Assembly: GCF_000013025.1 (NCBI RefSeq)
Contig: NC_008358.1
Location: 1,984,001-2,048,000 of the forward strand
Source: Hyphomonas neptunium ATCC 15444
GTDB lineage: Bacteria; Pseudomonadota; Alphaproteobacteria; Caulobacterales; Hyphomonadaceae
DNA length: 64,000 nucleotides
Direction of reading: 5' to 3'
Every line of letters starts with the position of its first letter. Position 1 is the first letter of the stretch. Below the pieces are notes generated by a model. It searched no databases, was not told the DNA's origin, and saw nothing but the letters and a program-made list of their open reading frames with translations. A program made the translations under genes and the position numbers. This document shows positions 46,246-56,909 of this stretch, one piece after another.

Positions 46246-46575
46246 TGAAAGCGGCTCCGGCAGGCTGATGTCTGCAAACCTATCGCAATAGTTTTGACTT
46301 CGACCTTTCGCGCGACCTTCAGTTGACAGGCTGCGATCAAGCCAAAATTAACCAGCACGATTTTCCGGGCCACGCTTGGGGGAGAGCCCGCCGCCCCCGT
46401 TCCCCAGCAACGGGCGCCTGTTCAGGCTGTCTGCCGAACGCCCCGCCGATTGAGCCAGGACGGGGGGCGTGGGCCATGCGATCCCCAAACTACAATAATT
46501 TCAGAATGTTGGCTTTTCCGAACATACCGGCGCTCTAATTCCGGCGCCGGTATAAAAACCTTCATCTAGTCCCTG
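46246..46575. other. Intergenic region between the GGDEF gene and groES
   Basis: No credible gene. A 71-codon frame (46323-46538) has no ribosome site and unlike composition. TACCGGCGC (46525-46533) and GCGCCGGTA (46544-46552) form a 9-bp hairpin without a T-tract. The leftward GGDEF promoter must lie here but is not resolved. Confidence 0.5.
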
Positions 46576-46604
46576 TTGACGGCGCGGTTGGGACACCCTA
46601 TTTC
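46576..46604 (+). promoter_or_regulatory. groESL promoter
   Basis: TTGACG (46576-46581), 17-bp spacer, then TATTTC (46599-46604). The -10 is part of CCCTATTT, which also resembles alphaproteobacterial RpoH -10 elements, so both vegetative and heat-shock holoenzymes may use it. It ends 10 bp before the CIRCE element. Confidence 0.65.
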
Positions 46605-46614
46605 CGGCACATCG

Positions 46615-46641
46615 TTAGCAGTCGGCTCGGGCGAGTGCTAA
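46615..46641 (+). promoter_or_regulatory. CIRCE element (HrcA operator)
   Basis: TTAGCAGTC, nine bases, GAGTGCTAA: one mismatch (G for C) in the left arm relative to the consensus TTAGCACTC-N9-GAGTGCTAA. HrcA binding here represses groESL until stress. Located about 84 bp before groES. Confidence 0.93.
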
Positions 46642-46724
46642 CAGACGCGCGCCCCAGGCTGCGCCGGCGGGATCTCCGTCAATCTCATTCACCCGAGGAA
46701 GCTTTGATCGAAGAGGCAGTAAAG

Positions 46725-47015
46725 ATGAAACTTCGCCCCCTCCACGACCGCGTTGTCGTGCGCCGTGTGAAAGAAGAAGAGAAAACCAAAGGCGGGATCA
46801 TTATCCCCGATAACGCCAAGGAAAAGCCGCAGGAAGGCATCATTGTCGCCGTCGGCAATGGCGCAATCGGTGACGACAATGAGCGCGTGCCGCTCGACGT
46901 CAAAAAAGGCGACCGCGTCCTGTTCGGCAAATGGTCCGGCACCGAAGTGAAGATCGACGGTGAAGACCTGCTGATCATGAAGGAAAGCGACATCATGGGC
47001 ATTCTGGACAAGTAA
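46725..47015 (+). CDS. groES: Co-chaperonin GroES
   Basis: 96 aa from ATG at 46725 ([14 protein letters not shown]). Mobile loop is [19 protein letters not shown], then [21 protein letters not shown] and the usual end. It caps the GroEL ring. Controlled by CIRCE and promoter at 46576-46641; groEL follows after 55 bp. Confidence 0.97.
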   Translation: MKLRPLHDRVVVRRVKEEEKTKGGIIIPDNAKEKPQEGIIVAVGNGAIGDDNERVPLDVKKGDRVLFGKWSGTEVKIDGEDLLIMKESDIMGILDK

Positions 47016-47052
47016 GTCCGGCCCCGTCCCGCTCCCTGAAACCAAGATATAA

Positions 47053-48714
<1,662 letters not shown>

Positions 48715-48747
48715 GTCCCGCCTTTCGCAACCTAGCGAAAACTTCAG

Positions 48748-48779
48748 CAGCCCTCCGGAGCAATCCGGGGGGCTGTTTA
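48748..48779 (+). terminator. Terminator of groESL
   Basis: CAGCCCTCCGGA (48748-48759) pairs with TCCGGGGGGCTG (48764-48775) with one T-G pair, loop GCAA, followed by TTT. Confidence 0.8.
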
Positions 48780-48850
48780 CTTCGGGTCATGATTGCAGGC
48801 CCGCTCAGCCCTCCTTAGCATCGCGCAAAATGATACTGGCGGAGGAAACG

Positions 48851-50461
48851 ATGGATTGGAATTTCGGTGACATGCTCGACGCGGTCGGCGATGCGCTAGG
48901 CCCCAATGACCCGGCGCTGATCCATGGGGACCGAGTGGTCAGCTGGCCAGAAATGATGGCGCGCTCCAACCGTATGGCCAGAGCGCTTCACAGCCTCGGC
49001 GCAAAACCTGGCGATAAAGCAGGCTTCTACCTGCGCAACCAACCCGAATATATGGAAGCCCTCGCCGCCTGCTTCAAAGCGCGACTCGCCCATGTGAACG
49101 TCAATTATCGCTACCGTGACGATGAACTTGTCTACATCTTCGACAATTCAGACTCGACCGTCGTGTTCTTCGACACCGAATTTTCTGCGGAAGTCGAACG
49201 CGTGCGCGAACGACTGCCCAAGGTGATCGCCTGGGTCCAGATCGGTGGTGGCGACATCCTCCCCTTCGCCCATGATTATGAAAAGCTCGCCTCAGAAGGT
49301 GATGCCTCCAAACTCAATATCCCCCGCTCTGGTGACGACATGCTGCTGCTCTATACCGGCGGCACCACCGGGATGCCCAAGGGCGTGATGTGGACCCATT
49401 CCATCTGGCGCGAAGCCGGCATGGAAGGCGTGCGCAAGATGGGGGGCCCGGTTCCGGAGAATCTCGAAGAGCATGTCCAGAACGCGCTGACCGTGGGCAA
49501 ATTCTCGCGCCAGATCCCCGCCTGCCCGCTGATGCACGGCACCGGCCTGTTTACCGCCATGGGGGCCATGCTGAATGGCGGCGCCATTGTAACGCTCACC
49601 GACAAACGCAAATTCGATCCCGTGAACCTCTGGGATACTGTCGATGCCAATGGCGTCACGAGCATGGCCATTGTCGGCGATGCGTTTGCCAAACCAATGC
49701 TCAAGACACTCGACGAGAATCCCGGTCGCTGGAACCTCTCTAGCGTGCTCGCCATCATTTCGTCTGGCGTGATGTGGAGCTCGGAAGTCAAGCAAGGGCT
49801 TCTCCGCCATATGCCTCAAGTTGCGCTGACCGACAGCTTCGGCGCGTCCGAAGCCGTCGGCTTCGGCTCCTCGATCACAACCGCCGATGGCCGCACCAAG
49901 ACCTCAAAGTTCGAGATCGGCCCAAGCTGCAAGGTGTTCACCGAAGATGGTCGCGAAGTTCTGCCCGGCAGCGGAGAGCCAGGCTACATCGCGCGTGGCG
50001 GCGCTGTTCCGCTGGGTTACTACAAGGACCCAGAGAAAACGGAAAAGACGTACAAGGTGTATGGCGGCGTGCGTTACGCCGTACCGGGCGACTGGTGCAC
50101 CGTTGAAGCTGACGGCACGATCACCCTCCTTGGCAGAGGTTCAAACTGCATCAATACGGCTGGTGAGAAAGTTTATCCTGAGGAAGTCGAAGAAGCGCTG
50201 AAATCTCACGCATCGGTCACCGACGCCCTGGTTGTGGGCGTTCCGGATGACAAATGGGGTCAGGCGATTACGGCCGTCGTATCTCTGAATGGGAACGCGA
50301 CCGAAGACGAGCTGCGCGCTTTCGTTCAGTCAAAGATCGCCCGCTACAAGGCGCCCAAGCGTATTCTGTTCAAGGACAATCTTGGCCGCGCGCCGAACGG
50401 CAAGGCGGACTACAAGTCGATCAAGGCCTTTGCGCTGCAGGAACTCGGCATCCCCGGCTGA
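48851..50461 (+). CDS. Acyl-CoA synthetase (AMP-dependent)
   Basis: 536 aa from ATG at 48851 with GGAGGAA upstream; the in-frame extension reaching into groEL is rejected. Adenylate-forming motif LLYTGGTTGMPKGVMWTH, then the linker and C-terminal lid YKAPKRILFKDNLGRAPNGKADYK with the catalytic Lys. Converts a fatty or aryl acid to its CoA thioester. Acid specificity unknown; resembles fatty-acid/cyclohexane-carboxylate-type ligases. A thioesterase gene lies convergent, 5 bp after it. Confidence 0.94.
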   Translation: MDWNFGDMLDAVGDALGPNDPALIHGDRVVSWPEMMARSNRMARALHSLGAKPGDKAGFYLRNQPEYMEALAACFKARLAHVNVNYRYRDDELVYIFDNSDSTVVFFDTEFSAEVERVRERLPKVIAWVQIGGGDILPFAHDYEKLASEGDASKLNIPRSGDDMLLLYTGGTTGMPKGVMWTHSIWREAGMEGVRKMGGPVPENLEEHVQNALTVGKFSRQIPACPLMHGTGLFTAMGAMLNGGAIVTLTDKRKFDPVNLWDTVDANGVTSMAIVGDAFAKPMLKTLDENPGRWNLSSVLAIISSGVMWSSEVKQGLLRHMPQVALTDSFGASEAVGFGSSITTADGRTKTSKFEIGPSCKVFTEDGREVLPGSGEPGYIARGGAVPLGYYKDPEKTEKTYKVYGGVRYAVPGDWCTVEADGTITLLGRGSNCINTAGEKVYPEEVEEALKSHASVTDALVVGVPDDKWGQAITAVVSLNGNATEDELRAFVQSKIARYKAPKRILFKDNLGRAPNGKADYKSIKAFALQELGIPG

Positions 50462-50466
50462 AGGAA

Positions 50467-50907
50467 TTAGTCGGCCTTGCGGCGCACCGTGCGGAATACC
50501 GCGCTGGCCCGTGCCGCGAGGCCACCATCTTCCTTGACGATCCTTGCGTTGACATGGATGAACTCGCCGTCAACCGCTGACACTTCGGGATGGGCTTCGA
50601 TCCATTCCCCCTCGCGCGCAATCTCCATGAATTCCAAGGTCAGGCGGATGGTGACAGACATCTTGCCCGTGGCGCTCCACACAGCCCAAGCCAGCGCGCT
50701 GTCTGCAAAAGCAGACATCATGCCGCCATGCAGGAAACCCATGCCGTTGCAGTGCCGGTCCAGAATCCAGAGACCAGTCCGCATGTCTCCCGGCGCGGTC
50801 GCCCGGTAACTTGGTCCGTTATGGATCGTGAACTTTCCGCGCGACGGAGACGGCGCGAATCCCTCGCGCGGCTCCTGTTGCGCCGTTTCGCTATCAGCCA
50901 CCGGCAT
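50467..50907 (-). CDS. PaaI/YdiI-type hotdog thioesterase
   Basis: 146 aa from ATG at 50907. Hotdog fold with the key segment NGMGFLHGGMMSAFADSALAW (helix with the conserved Asp/Ser) and VTIRLTLEFMEIAREGEWIE. Hydrolyses acyl-CoA thioesters; could act against products of the convergent acyl-CoA synthetase. Overlaps the DUF192 gene end by 14 nt, so both are likely one transcript. Confidence 0.88.
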   Translation of the reverse strand: MPVADSETAQQEPREGFAPSPSRGKFTIHNGPSYRATAPGDMRTGLWILDRHCNGMGFLHGGMMSAFADSALAWAVWSATGKMSVTIRLTLEFMEIAREGEWIEAHPEVSAVDGEFIHVNARIVKEDGGLAARASAVFRTVRRKAD

Positions 50908-51349
50908 TACCGAAGATCGGGTGGACCACCGTGTCGCCCGGTTCGATGCCAAGTTCCTTGGCGCGGCCACCTGGAATCTCCAGCACCGCACGGACCGGAA
51001 CGCCTGGCCCCACAGAACGGAGTGATCCTGGCTGAGTATTGCGCGCAATGGCGATCACGCGGCCATCTTCGAGAATGAACAGCATGTCGAGCGAGATCAG
51101 CGTGTTCTTCATCCACATGCTGGCCTGACGGGTCACGCCGAAGTCAAAGAGCATGCCGGCCTCCGGGGCGAGTTCCTCGCGGAACATCAAGCCCTGCTGG
51201 ATCTCTTCCGGCGTTACAGCCAGTTCCACCGTGAAAGCATGGGTTTCCTCGCCGGACTGCACGCTGAGCGGCGAAGTTTCCAGCTGGGCAAAAGCGGCCT
51301 GAACAAACAGGGCCGCGACGAAAACGAAGGAAAGGATGAAGCGCATCAT
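50894..51349 (-). CDS. DUF192 family exported protein
   Basis: 151 aa. Signal peptide FILSFVFVAALFVQAAFA. DUF192 core: EIQQGLMFREELAPEAGMLFDFG, then MWMKNTLISLDMLFI and EIPGGRAKELGIEPGDTV. Function of the family is not established. Upstream of and overlapping the thioesterase gene. Confidence 0.9.
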   Translation of the reverse strand: MMRFILSFVFVAALFVQAAFAQLETSPLSVQSGEETHAFTVELAVTPEEIQQGLMFREELAPEAGMLFDFGVTRQASMWMKNTLISLDMLFILEDGRVIAIARNTQPGSLRSVGPGVPVRAVLEIPGGRAKELGIEPGDTVVHPIFGNAGG

Positions 51350-51399
51350 GCCGCTGGTTTATCCATGCCTTTTGCAGGCGGCAAGCGCCGAGCGCGGTT

Positions 51400-51927
51400 C
51401 TACCGGCGCGGTTTTACGAATGAGACATGTTCGCCCTTGGCGCCAACCTCAATAATCACGTCGATCCGCGTGCCTGGCTCAATGTCTTCGTAGCCTGCTT
51501 TCCGAAAAGCGACGGCGTGCACGAATATGTCAGTCTCTTGCCCATCCCGCAGAACGAACCCATAGCCCCGCGTCCGGTTGAACCATTTCAGGGTAACGGT
51601 CTCATAATCGGGCCGAAGGCCCTTTTCCTGCGCCACCACAGCGCGCGGACGCTCCATCTCGATGATGTGAGCGGTTTGCCATCCCCGCTCCTTGCGCACG
51701 GCATCACAGACGATCTTGGCGCCTTCATCGGCATAGTTCTCGCCATAATCGCGCAGGCAAGAGATGTGCAGCAACACATCGCCGGTCATATCCGCTTCAG
51801 AGGAAGACTCGGCGACGATGAATCCATAGCCTTTGGCACTGTCGAACCATTTGATCCGCCCGATCACGCGCACAGCAGGCTCGCTGGCCGTGGCCTCCGA
51901 TTCGGTTTTGGCTGCAATCTTCGTCAT
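51400..51927 (-). CDS. Tandem cold-shock domain protein
   Basis: 175 aa from ATG at 51927 (a TTG codon directly upstream is also in frame). Two CSDs: the first with KWFDSAKGYGFIV and VLLHIS (RNP1/RNP2), the second with KWFNRTRGYGFVL and IFVHA. Joined by a 30-residue linker. Two-domain CSPs are typical of Caulobacterales and bind single-stranded RNA/DNA, often at stationary phase or in the cold. Single-gene unit. Confidence 0.92.
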   Translation of the reverse strand: MTKIAAKTESEATASEPAVRVIGRIKWFDSAKGYGFIVAESSSEADMTGDVLLHISCLRDYGENYADEGAKIVCDAVRKERGWQTAHIIEMERPRAVVAQEKGLRPDYETVTLKWFNRTRGYGFVLRDGQETDIFVHAVAFRKAGYEDIEPGTRIDVIIEVGAKGEHVSFVKPRR

Positions 51928-52052
51928 CAACCCACATTCCCCAATTGGGAAATCTAGAGCGTGACAGAACGCTTGTCACCCAATCTTAACCCAGAAACCG
52001 GGTCAGAAATGACACAAGCGTCCAGAAAGTGACCAATGCGGGGGAAGTCTGG

Positions 52053-52127
52053 TGGCAGTCCCTAGGGGAGTCGAACCCCTCTTTTCAGGTTGAAAACCTG
52101 ACGTCCTAACCGATAGACGAAGGGACC
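52053..52127 (-). tRNA. tRNA-Glu(TTC)
   Basis: Minus-strand acceptor GGTCCCT pairs with AGGGACT (first pair G-T), anticodon loop TTTTCAA with anticodon TTC between TCAGG and CCTGA, T-arm GAGGGGTTCGACTCCCCT, discriminator G and an encoded CCA (52053-52055). 75 nt. Together these fit tRNA-Glu of alphaproteobacteria. Confidence 0.93.
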
Positions 52128-52205
52128 GCACCGGCTTGAGAACCGGGCATATAGCGGGTGAATTCTAACACCGCAACCCGTTTCCAACGCTGTTTTGCAG
52201 AAGAT

Positions 52206-53999
52206 TCACAGCATTGCTGCATCCAGGATTTCAAGTTGCACCCGGCGCCGGCCATTCCACTGGTCAGACTTGAGGCGTCCGGCGAGGCCGACACGCTGCC
52301 CCGTGCGCAGAAGATCGCCCATAGGCTCGTCCGCCACACGCCAGGCAATGCACTCGATCCGTCCCGTATTATTCTCCGCCGTGAAGCGCAGGTGGTTGGC
52401 ACCGATGCGGCGGACGCCCGTCGGCATTACATCCGTCATTGCAAAGACGGGCTCTGGCGCGCCCATGCCAAATGGGCCAAGCGCCGCAATCAGATCGTAG
52501 AGATCGGTCGTGGCACTGCCGGGTGAAAGAACGGCGTCGATATGCAGGTCCAGCGCCGCGTCCCGCTCGGCTGTGAATTGCGCCATATGCGCGACCATCC
52601 AGTCGTCAAACGCTGCGATCTGATGCGGCTCAAGGCTGAGACCGCCCGCCATGGCATGGCCACCTCCGGAAAGGATGATCCCTTCTCTTGCCGCAGCAGA
52701 GATTGCATCGCCCAGATTTACACCCGTCACAGAGCGGCCAGAGCCTTTGGCCACCGGTCCAAGGCCTTCGCCCCATCCGATGATGATTGTAGGTAAATGG
52801 AACCGGTCCTTCAGGCGGCCGGCCACAATACCGATCACACCGGGGTGCCACCCTTCACCTGCCGCAATGATAATGCCGCGATCCGGATTGGCTGCCAGCG
52901 CCCGCTCAGCCTGCGCCGTTGCCTCGTCCTGAATGGCTGCTTCCACAGCGCGGCGCTCGTCGTTGAGGGTATGCAAACGCTCTGCGAGCGCAATCGCCTC
53001 GCCCCGGTCATCCGTTGCCAGCAGCTTCGCCGCCAGCCATGGATCACCCACCCGTCCCCCGGCATTCAATCGCGGCCCCAGCAGGAACGTCGCATGATAG
53101 ACGCTGTCGATCTCACCGATCCCGCTCACATCTGCCAGCGCCCTTAGCCCGACATTCTCGCCGCGAGACATGATCGTGAGGCCCTGGCGCACAAATGCCC
53201 GGTTGACGCCGGTCAGCGGAGACATGTCGCACAGCGTGCCGAGAGCGCAGAGATCCAGATAGGGCAGAATATCCGGCAAGCCCGCCGGCGGGGCGATATT
53301 CCGCTGCCGCGCCAGGCGGTTCATGGCCGCCGCAAAGACGAACACCACGCCCGCCGCCGCAAGGTGGCCCTGCCCCGATGTGCAGTCCGGACGGTTGGGA
53401 TTCACTAGCGCCGCCGTTTCCGGCAGGTGGCCCGACATCAGGTGATGGTCCAGCACGACAACCGGCAGATCTATCGACACCGCTTCGTCGAGGGCCCTGA
53501 CCGCTGCTGCGCCGCAATCGACGGTAATCACAAGGTCATAGCCCTGGGCCTTGAGCCACCTGAATGCCTCGGGCGACGGGCCATAACCTTCCTCAAGGCG
53601 GTCTGGCACATAAAGCCCCAGCTCCCTGCCCCAGGCGCGGAAGTAGCGCGCGAGTATGGCTGAAGATGTGCCGCCGTCGACATCGTAATCTGCAAACACG
53701 CAGACACGTTTTCCGGCAACAATGGCGTCGAGAATGATGCCTGCCGCCTTGTCCATGTCCGCAAAGAGGCTCGGATCGGGAAAAAGGTCTCGCAGGGTAG
53801 GTGCCAGATAGCTGGGCGCCGTCTCTGGTGTAACACCCCGCCCGGCAAGCAGCCGCGCAACAAGATCCGACCCCGCAGCCGCCGGCATCAGGCGCCGTAC
53901 CATCGTTTCGTCCACATCGGCCAGCCGCCAGCGGCGCCCACCGGCGGAGCGTTCCACACCCAGAAATGGCGCGGCTTGAACTGTGGCGGGCTGGGACAT
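52206..53999 (-). CDS. recJ: Single-stranded-DNA-specific exonuclease RecJ
   Basis: 597 aa from ATG at 53999 (MSQPATVQAAPFLG). DHH domain: motif I VFADYDVDG (about 101-109), DCGA motif in DLVITVDCGAAAV, and motif III VVVLDHHLMSG. DHHA1 domain in the middle with SGGGHAMAGG, and an OB-like C-terminus. RecJ degrades 5' ends of single-stranded DNA in recombination and repair. Divergent from purB. Confidence 0.96.
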   Translation of the reverse strand: MSQPATVQAAPFLGVERSAGGRRWRLADVDETMVRRLMPAAAGSDLVARLLAGRGVTPETAPSYLAPTLRDLFPDPSLFADMDKAAGIILDAIVAGKRVCVFADYDVDGGTSSAILARYFRAWGRELGLYVPDRLEEGYGPSPEAFRWLKAQGYDLVITVDCGAAAVRALDEAVSIDLPVVVLDHHLMSGHLPETAALVNPNRPDCTSGQGHLAAAGVVFVFAAAMNRLARQRNIAPPAGLPDILPYLDLCALGTLCDMSPLTGVNRAFVRQGLTIMSRGENVGLRALADVSGIGEIDSVYHATFLLGPRLNAGGRVGDPWLAAKLLATDDRGEAIALAERLHTLNDERRAVEAAIQDEATAQAERALAANPDRGIIIAAGEGWHPGVIGIVAGRLKDRFHLPTIIIGWGEGLGPVAKGSGRSVTGVNLGDAISAAAREGIILSGGGHAMAGGLSLEPHQIAAFDDWMVAHMAQFTAERDAALDLHIDAVLSPGSATTDLYDLIAALGPFGMGAPEPVFAMTDVMPTGVRRIGANHLRFTAENNTGRIECIAWRVADEPMGDLLRTGQRVGLAGRLKSDQWNGRRRVQLEILDAAML

Positions 54000-54173
54000 T
54001 TTATGACCTTCGAGAGAATCAGTTGCCCAGACTAAACCCAACCAGCGCGCACGTGAAATCGATCGCTGCACAGGGGTGGCGAAATTGTGCCAACCGGCCT
54101 AGACGGCTGCGCAAAGCAATACGCCAACTATCACGCCCAAAATCACGCCTGAAACCACGAACGAGAGCGAACC

Positions 54174-55472
54174 ATGATCCCCCGTTATACCCGCCCGGAA
54201 ATGGCCGCCATCTGGACGCCGGAGTCCCGCTTCCAGATCTGGCTCGACATCGAAACGCTGGCTGCCGAAGCCATGGAACAGATGGGTCAGGTTCCCAAGG
54301 GCACGACCGCTGCCGTCCGGGAACGCGCGAAATTCGAGGTTGAGCGCATCGACGAGATCGAGCGCGAGGTGAAGCATGACGTGATCGCGTTCCTCACCAA
54401 CGTTACCGAGCATGTTGGCGAAGAAGCCCGCTACCTGCATATGGGCATGACATCTTCGGATGTGCTCGACACTTGCCTGAATGTGCAGATGGTGCGCGCC
54501 GCAGACTTGATGCTTGCCGGGATCGACCGCGTGCTTGCTGCGCTCGAGAAGCGCGCCTTCGAGCACAAGCTCACCCCCACCATTGGCCGCAGCCATGGCA
54601 TCCATGCCGAGCCGACCACATTCGGCATCAAGCTCGCCACCTTTCATGCCGAGTTCCAGCGCGCCCGTCAGCGCCTGTTGCTGGCCAAGGAAGAAGTCTC
54701 GACCTGCGCAATCTCCGGCGCGGTGGGCACGTTCGCCAATATCGATCCGAAGGTTGAGGAACACGTCGCCGCCAAGCTCGGCCTGACGATCGAGCCTGTC
54801 TCGACGCAGGTTATCCCGCGAGACCGCCACGCCATGTATTTCGCCGTGCTCGGTGTGATCGCCTCATCTGTGGAGCGCCTCGCAACGGAAGTCCGCCATC
54901 TTCAGCGCACCGAAGTTCTGGAAGCCGAGGAGTTCTTCTCCGCCGGCCAGAAGGGCTCCTCCGCGATGCCCCACAAGCGCAACCCGGTGTTGACCGAAAA
55001 CCTGACCGGTCTTGCCCGCCTCGTGCGCTCGGCGGTCACCCCGGCGCTGGAAAACGTCGCCCTCTGGCATGAGCGGGACATCTCCCACTCCTCCGTGGAG
55101 CGCGGCATTGGCCCGGACGCGACGATCCACCTGGATTTTGCCCTTCACCGCCTCGCGGGTGTTGTCGAAAACCTGGTCGTCTATCCGGAGAACATGCTGG
55201 CGACGATCAACTCCATGGGCGGCCTGCACAATTCCCAGCGAATCCTGCTGGCGCTTGTTGAGAAGGGCGTCAGCCGCGAGGAGGCCTACCGCCTCGTGCA
55301 ACGCAATGCGATGCGCACCTGGAAGAAGGAAGGCCCGCTCAATGAGTTGCTAAAGGGCGACGCCGATGTCTCCGCCCGCCTGACGGCCGCCGAAATCGAT
55401 GATCTGTTCGATCTGGAATACCATTTCAAACATGTCGACACGATTTTCGCCCGCGTTTTTGGCAAAGCCTGA
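54174..55472 (+). CDS. purB: Adenylosuccinate lyase
   Basis: 432 aa. Fumarase/aspartase-superfamily signature [12 protein letters not shown], upstream [12 protein letters not shown] with catalytic His, and [13 protein letters not shown]. Acts twice in purine synthesis (SAICAR and adenylosuccinate cleavage). Not linked to the other pur genes here (about 25 kb from purL). Confidence 0.97.
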   Translation: MIPRYTRPEMAAIWTPESRFQIWLDIETLAAEAMEQMGQVPKGTTAAVRERAKFEVERIDEIEREVKHDVIAFLTNVTEHVGEEARYLHMGMTSSDVLDTCLNVQMVRAADLMLAGIDRVLAALEKRAFEHKLTPTIGRSHGIHAEPTTFGIKLATFHAEFQRARQRLLLAKEEVSTCAISGAVGTFANIDPKVEEHVAAKLGLTIEPVSTQVIPRDRHAMYFAVLGVIASSVERLATEVRHLQRTEVLEAEEFFSAGQKGSSAMPHKRNPVLTENLTGLARLVRSAVTPALENVALWHERDISHSSVERGIGPDATIHLDFALHRLAGVVENLVVYPENMLATINSMGGLHNSQRILLALVEKGVSREEAYRLVQRNAMRTWKKEGPLNELLKGDADVSARLTAAEIDDLFDLEYHFKHVDTIFARVFGKA

Positions 55473-55502
55473 CGCACCTGCAACAGAACGCATTAATCAG
55501 GG

Positions 55503-55529
55503 CAGGCTTTCGGGCCTGACCTTTTCTTT
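55503..55529 (+). terminator. Terminator of purB
   Basis: CAGGC (55503-55507) pairs with GCCTG (55514-55518), followed by ACCTTTTCTTT. Short stem but a good T-tract. Confidence 0.5.
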
Positions 55530-55611
55530 GCATGCCCGGCGGTTGACCGCACGCGCTTACGGGTGAACATCCCGCAATCTTTGGACTCATATTCTTGCGG
55601 GGCTTGATCGG

Positions 55612-56907
55612 ATGAAGAAACTACTCCTGAGCGTGGCGTTTGGCGCACTTCTTACAGCCTGCGCGCCCGACGTGCCGCAGACGGCGGATACTGCCGCGGC
55701 ACCGGCTGCCGAAGCAGAAGCTCCAACGCAAGAGCGGTCCGCCGCTGAGGAGATGCACTTCCGCACGCTGGTGCTGGATACTCACCTTGATACCCCCGCC
55801 TATTTCCATGATCCCAGCTACACCTTCTCAAAGAAGGGCAGCTTCGACGAAGACGGCACCCATGTGGACCTGCCCCGCATGAATGAAGGCGGCCTGGATG
55901 GTGGCTTCTGGGTCATCTTCACCCCGCAAGGCCCGCTGGATGAAGCCTCCTATCTGGCAGCCCGCAACATGGCGGTGCTCCGCCAGATGTCGATCCGGGA
56001 ATTTGCGGCGAAGTATGCAGGCGATGTCGAACTCGCCTTCTCGACCTCCGATGCAGAGCGCATCGCAGCAGCGGGCAAAAAGATCGTCTTCCAGAGCATG
56101 GAGAACTCCTATCCGCTGGGCACTGATATTTCGATGCTCGACACCTTCTATGTCGGCGGCCTTCGGATGATTGCCCCGGTACACTTCCGTAACAATCAGT
56201 TTGCGGACAGCGCGACCGATGTGAATGAAGTTTTCGGTGGCCTCAGCCCTCTGGGAGAGGAACTGGTGCGCGAAGCAAACCGGCTTGGCCTTATTCTGGA
56301 CGGCTCGCACGCATCTGACGGAACCGTGCGCGACATGCTGGAGATTTCGACGACGCCGCTGATCCTTTCACACTCCGGCCCAAAGGCGGTTTACGACCAC
56401 CCTCGCAACGTTCCCGACGACCTGCTGATCGCTATCGCAGAGGACGGCGGCGTCATTCAGATCAATGCTTATGGCAGCTACCTGGAAGCCCTGCCCGCAA
56501 GCCCAGAGCGCCTGGCGGCACTTGCCGAGCTCGAAGCCGAATTTGGCAGCGACACCTCCGCAATGGATGAAGCAACCATGACGGCCTATCGCGCCGCGTA
56601 TGAAACGGTGAACACGTCCTTCCCGGCGCCTCGCTCCACCTTTGAGAAGTTCATGGAACATCTTCTCTACACGCTCGAACTCGTGGGCCCGGAACATGTC
56701 GGCGTCGGTGCAGACTGGGATGGCGGCGGCGGCGTTGATGGAATGAAGGACATTGTCGACCTTCCAAAGGTGACCGCAGCGCTGGTTGAGGCGGGCTACT
56801 CTGAGGAAGACGTTGCAAATATCTGGGGCGGCAACGTCCTGCGGCTTATGTCGGAAGTGGATGCCGCGCGAAGCGCTGATCTCTCTTCCCCGCAAGTCCT
56901 GAACTGA
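55612..56907 (+). CDS. M19 family membrane dipeptidase, lipoprotein
   Basis: 431 aa. Lipobox LLTAC (Cys17). Peptidase family M19 (renal dipeptidase) pattern: metal motif VLDTHLDTPAYF, then the bridging Glu region QSMENSYPLG, RMIAPVHFRNNQFADSA, DGSHASD and SHSGPKAVYDHPRN. M19 enzymes cut dipeptides, including D-residue ones. The stop is 2 bp before the following antiporter-like gene, so they form an operon. Confidence 0.93.
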   Translation: MKKLLLSVAFGALLTACAPDVPQTADTAAAPAAEAEAPTQERSAAEEMHFRTLVLDTHLDTPAYFHDPSYTFSKKGSFDEDGTHVDLPRMNEGGLDGGFWVIFTPQGPLDEASYLAARNMAVLRQMSIREFAAKYAGDVELAFSTSDAERIAAAGKKIVFQSMENSYPLGTDISMLDTFYVGGLRMIAPVHFRNNQFADSATDVNEVFGGLSPLGEELVREANRLGLILDGSHASDGTVRDMLEISTTPLILSHSGPKAVYDHPRNVPDDLLIAIAEDGGVIQINAYGSYLEALPASPERLAALAELEAEFGSDTSAMDEATMTAYRAAYETVNTSFPAPRSTFEKFMEHLLYTLELVGPEHVGVGADWDGGGGVDGMKDIVDLPKVTAALVEAGYSEEDVANIWGGNVLRLMSEVDAARSADLSSPQVLN

Positions 56908-56909
56908 CG

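Noticed and set aside
46323-46538. 71-codon frame before groES
   Set aside because: No ribosome site; composition unlike neighbours.
54099-54173. Short hydrophobic minus-strand peptide between recJ and purB
   Set aside because: Only a GTG start with no ribosome site; part of a frame antisense to purB.
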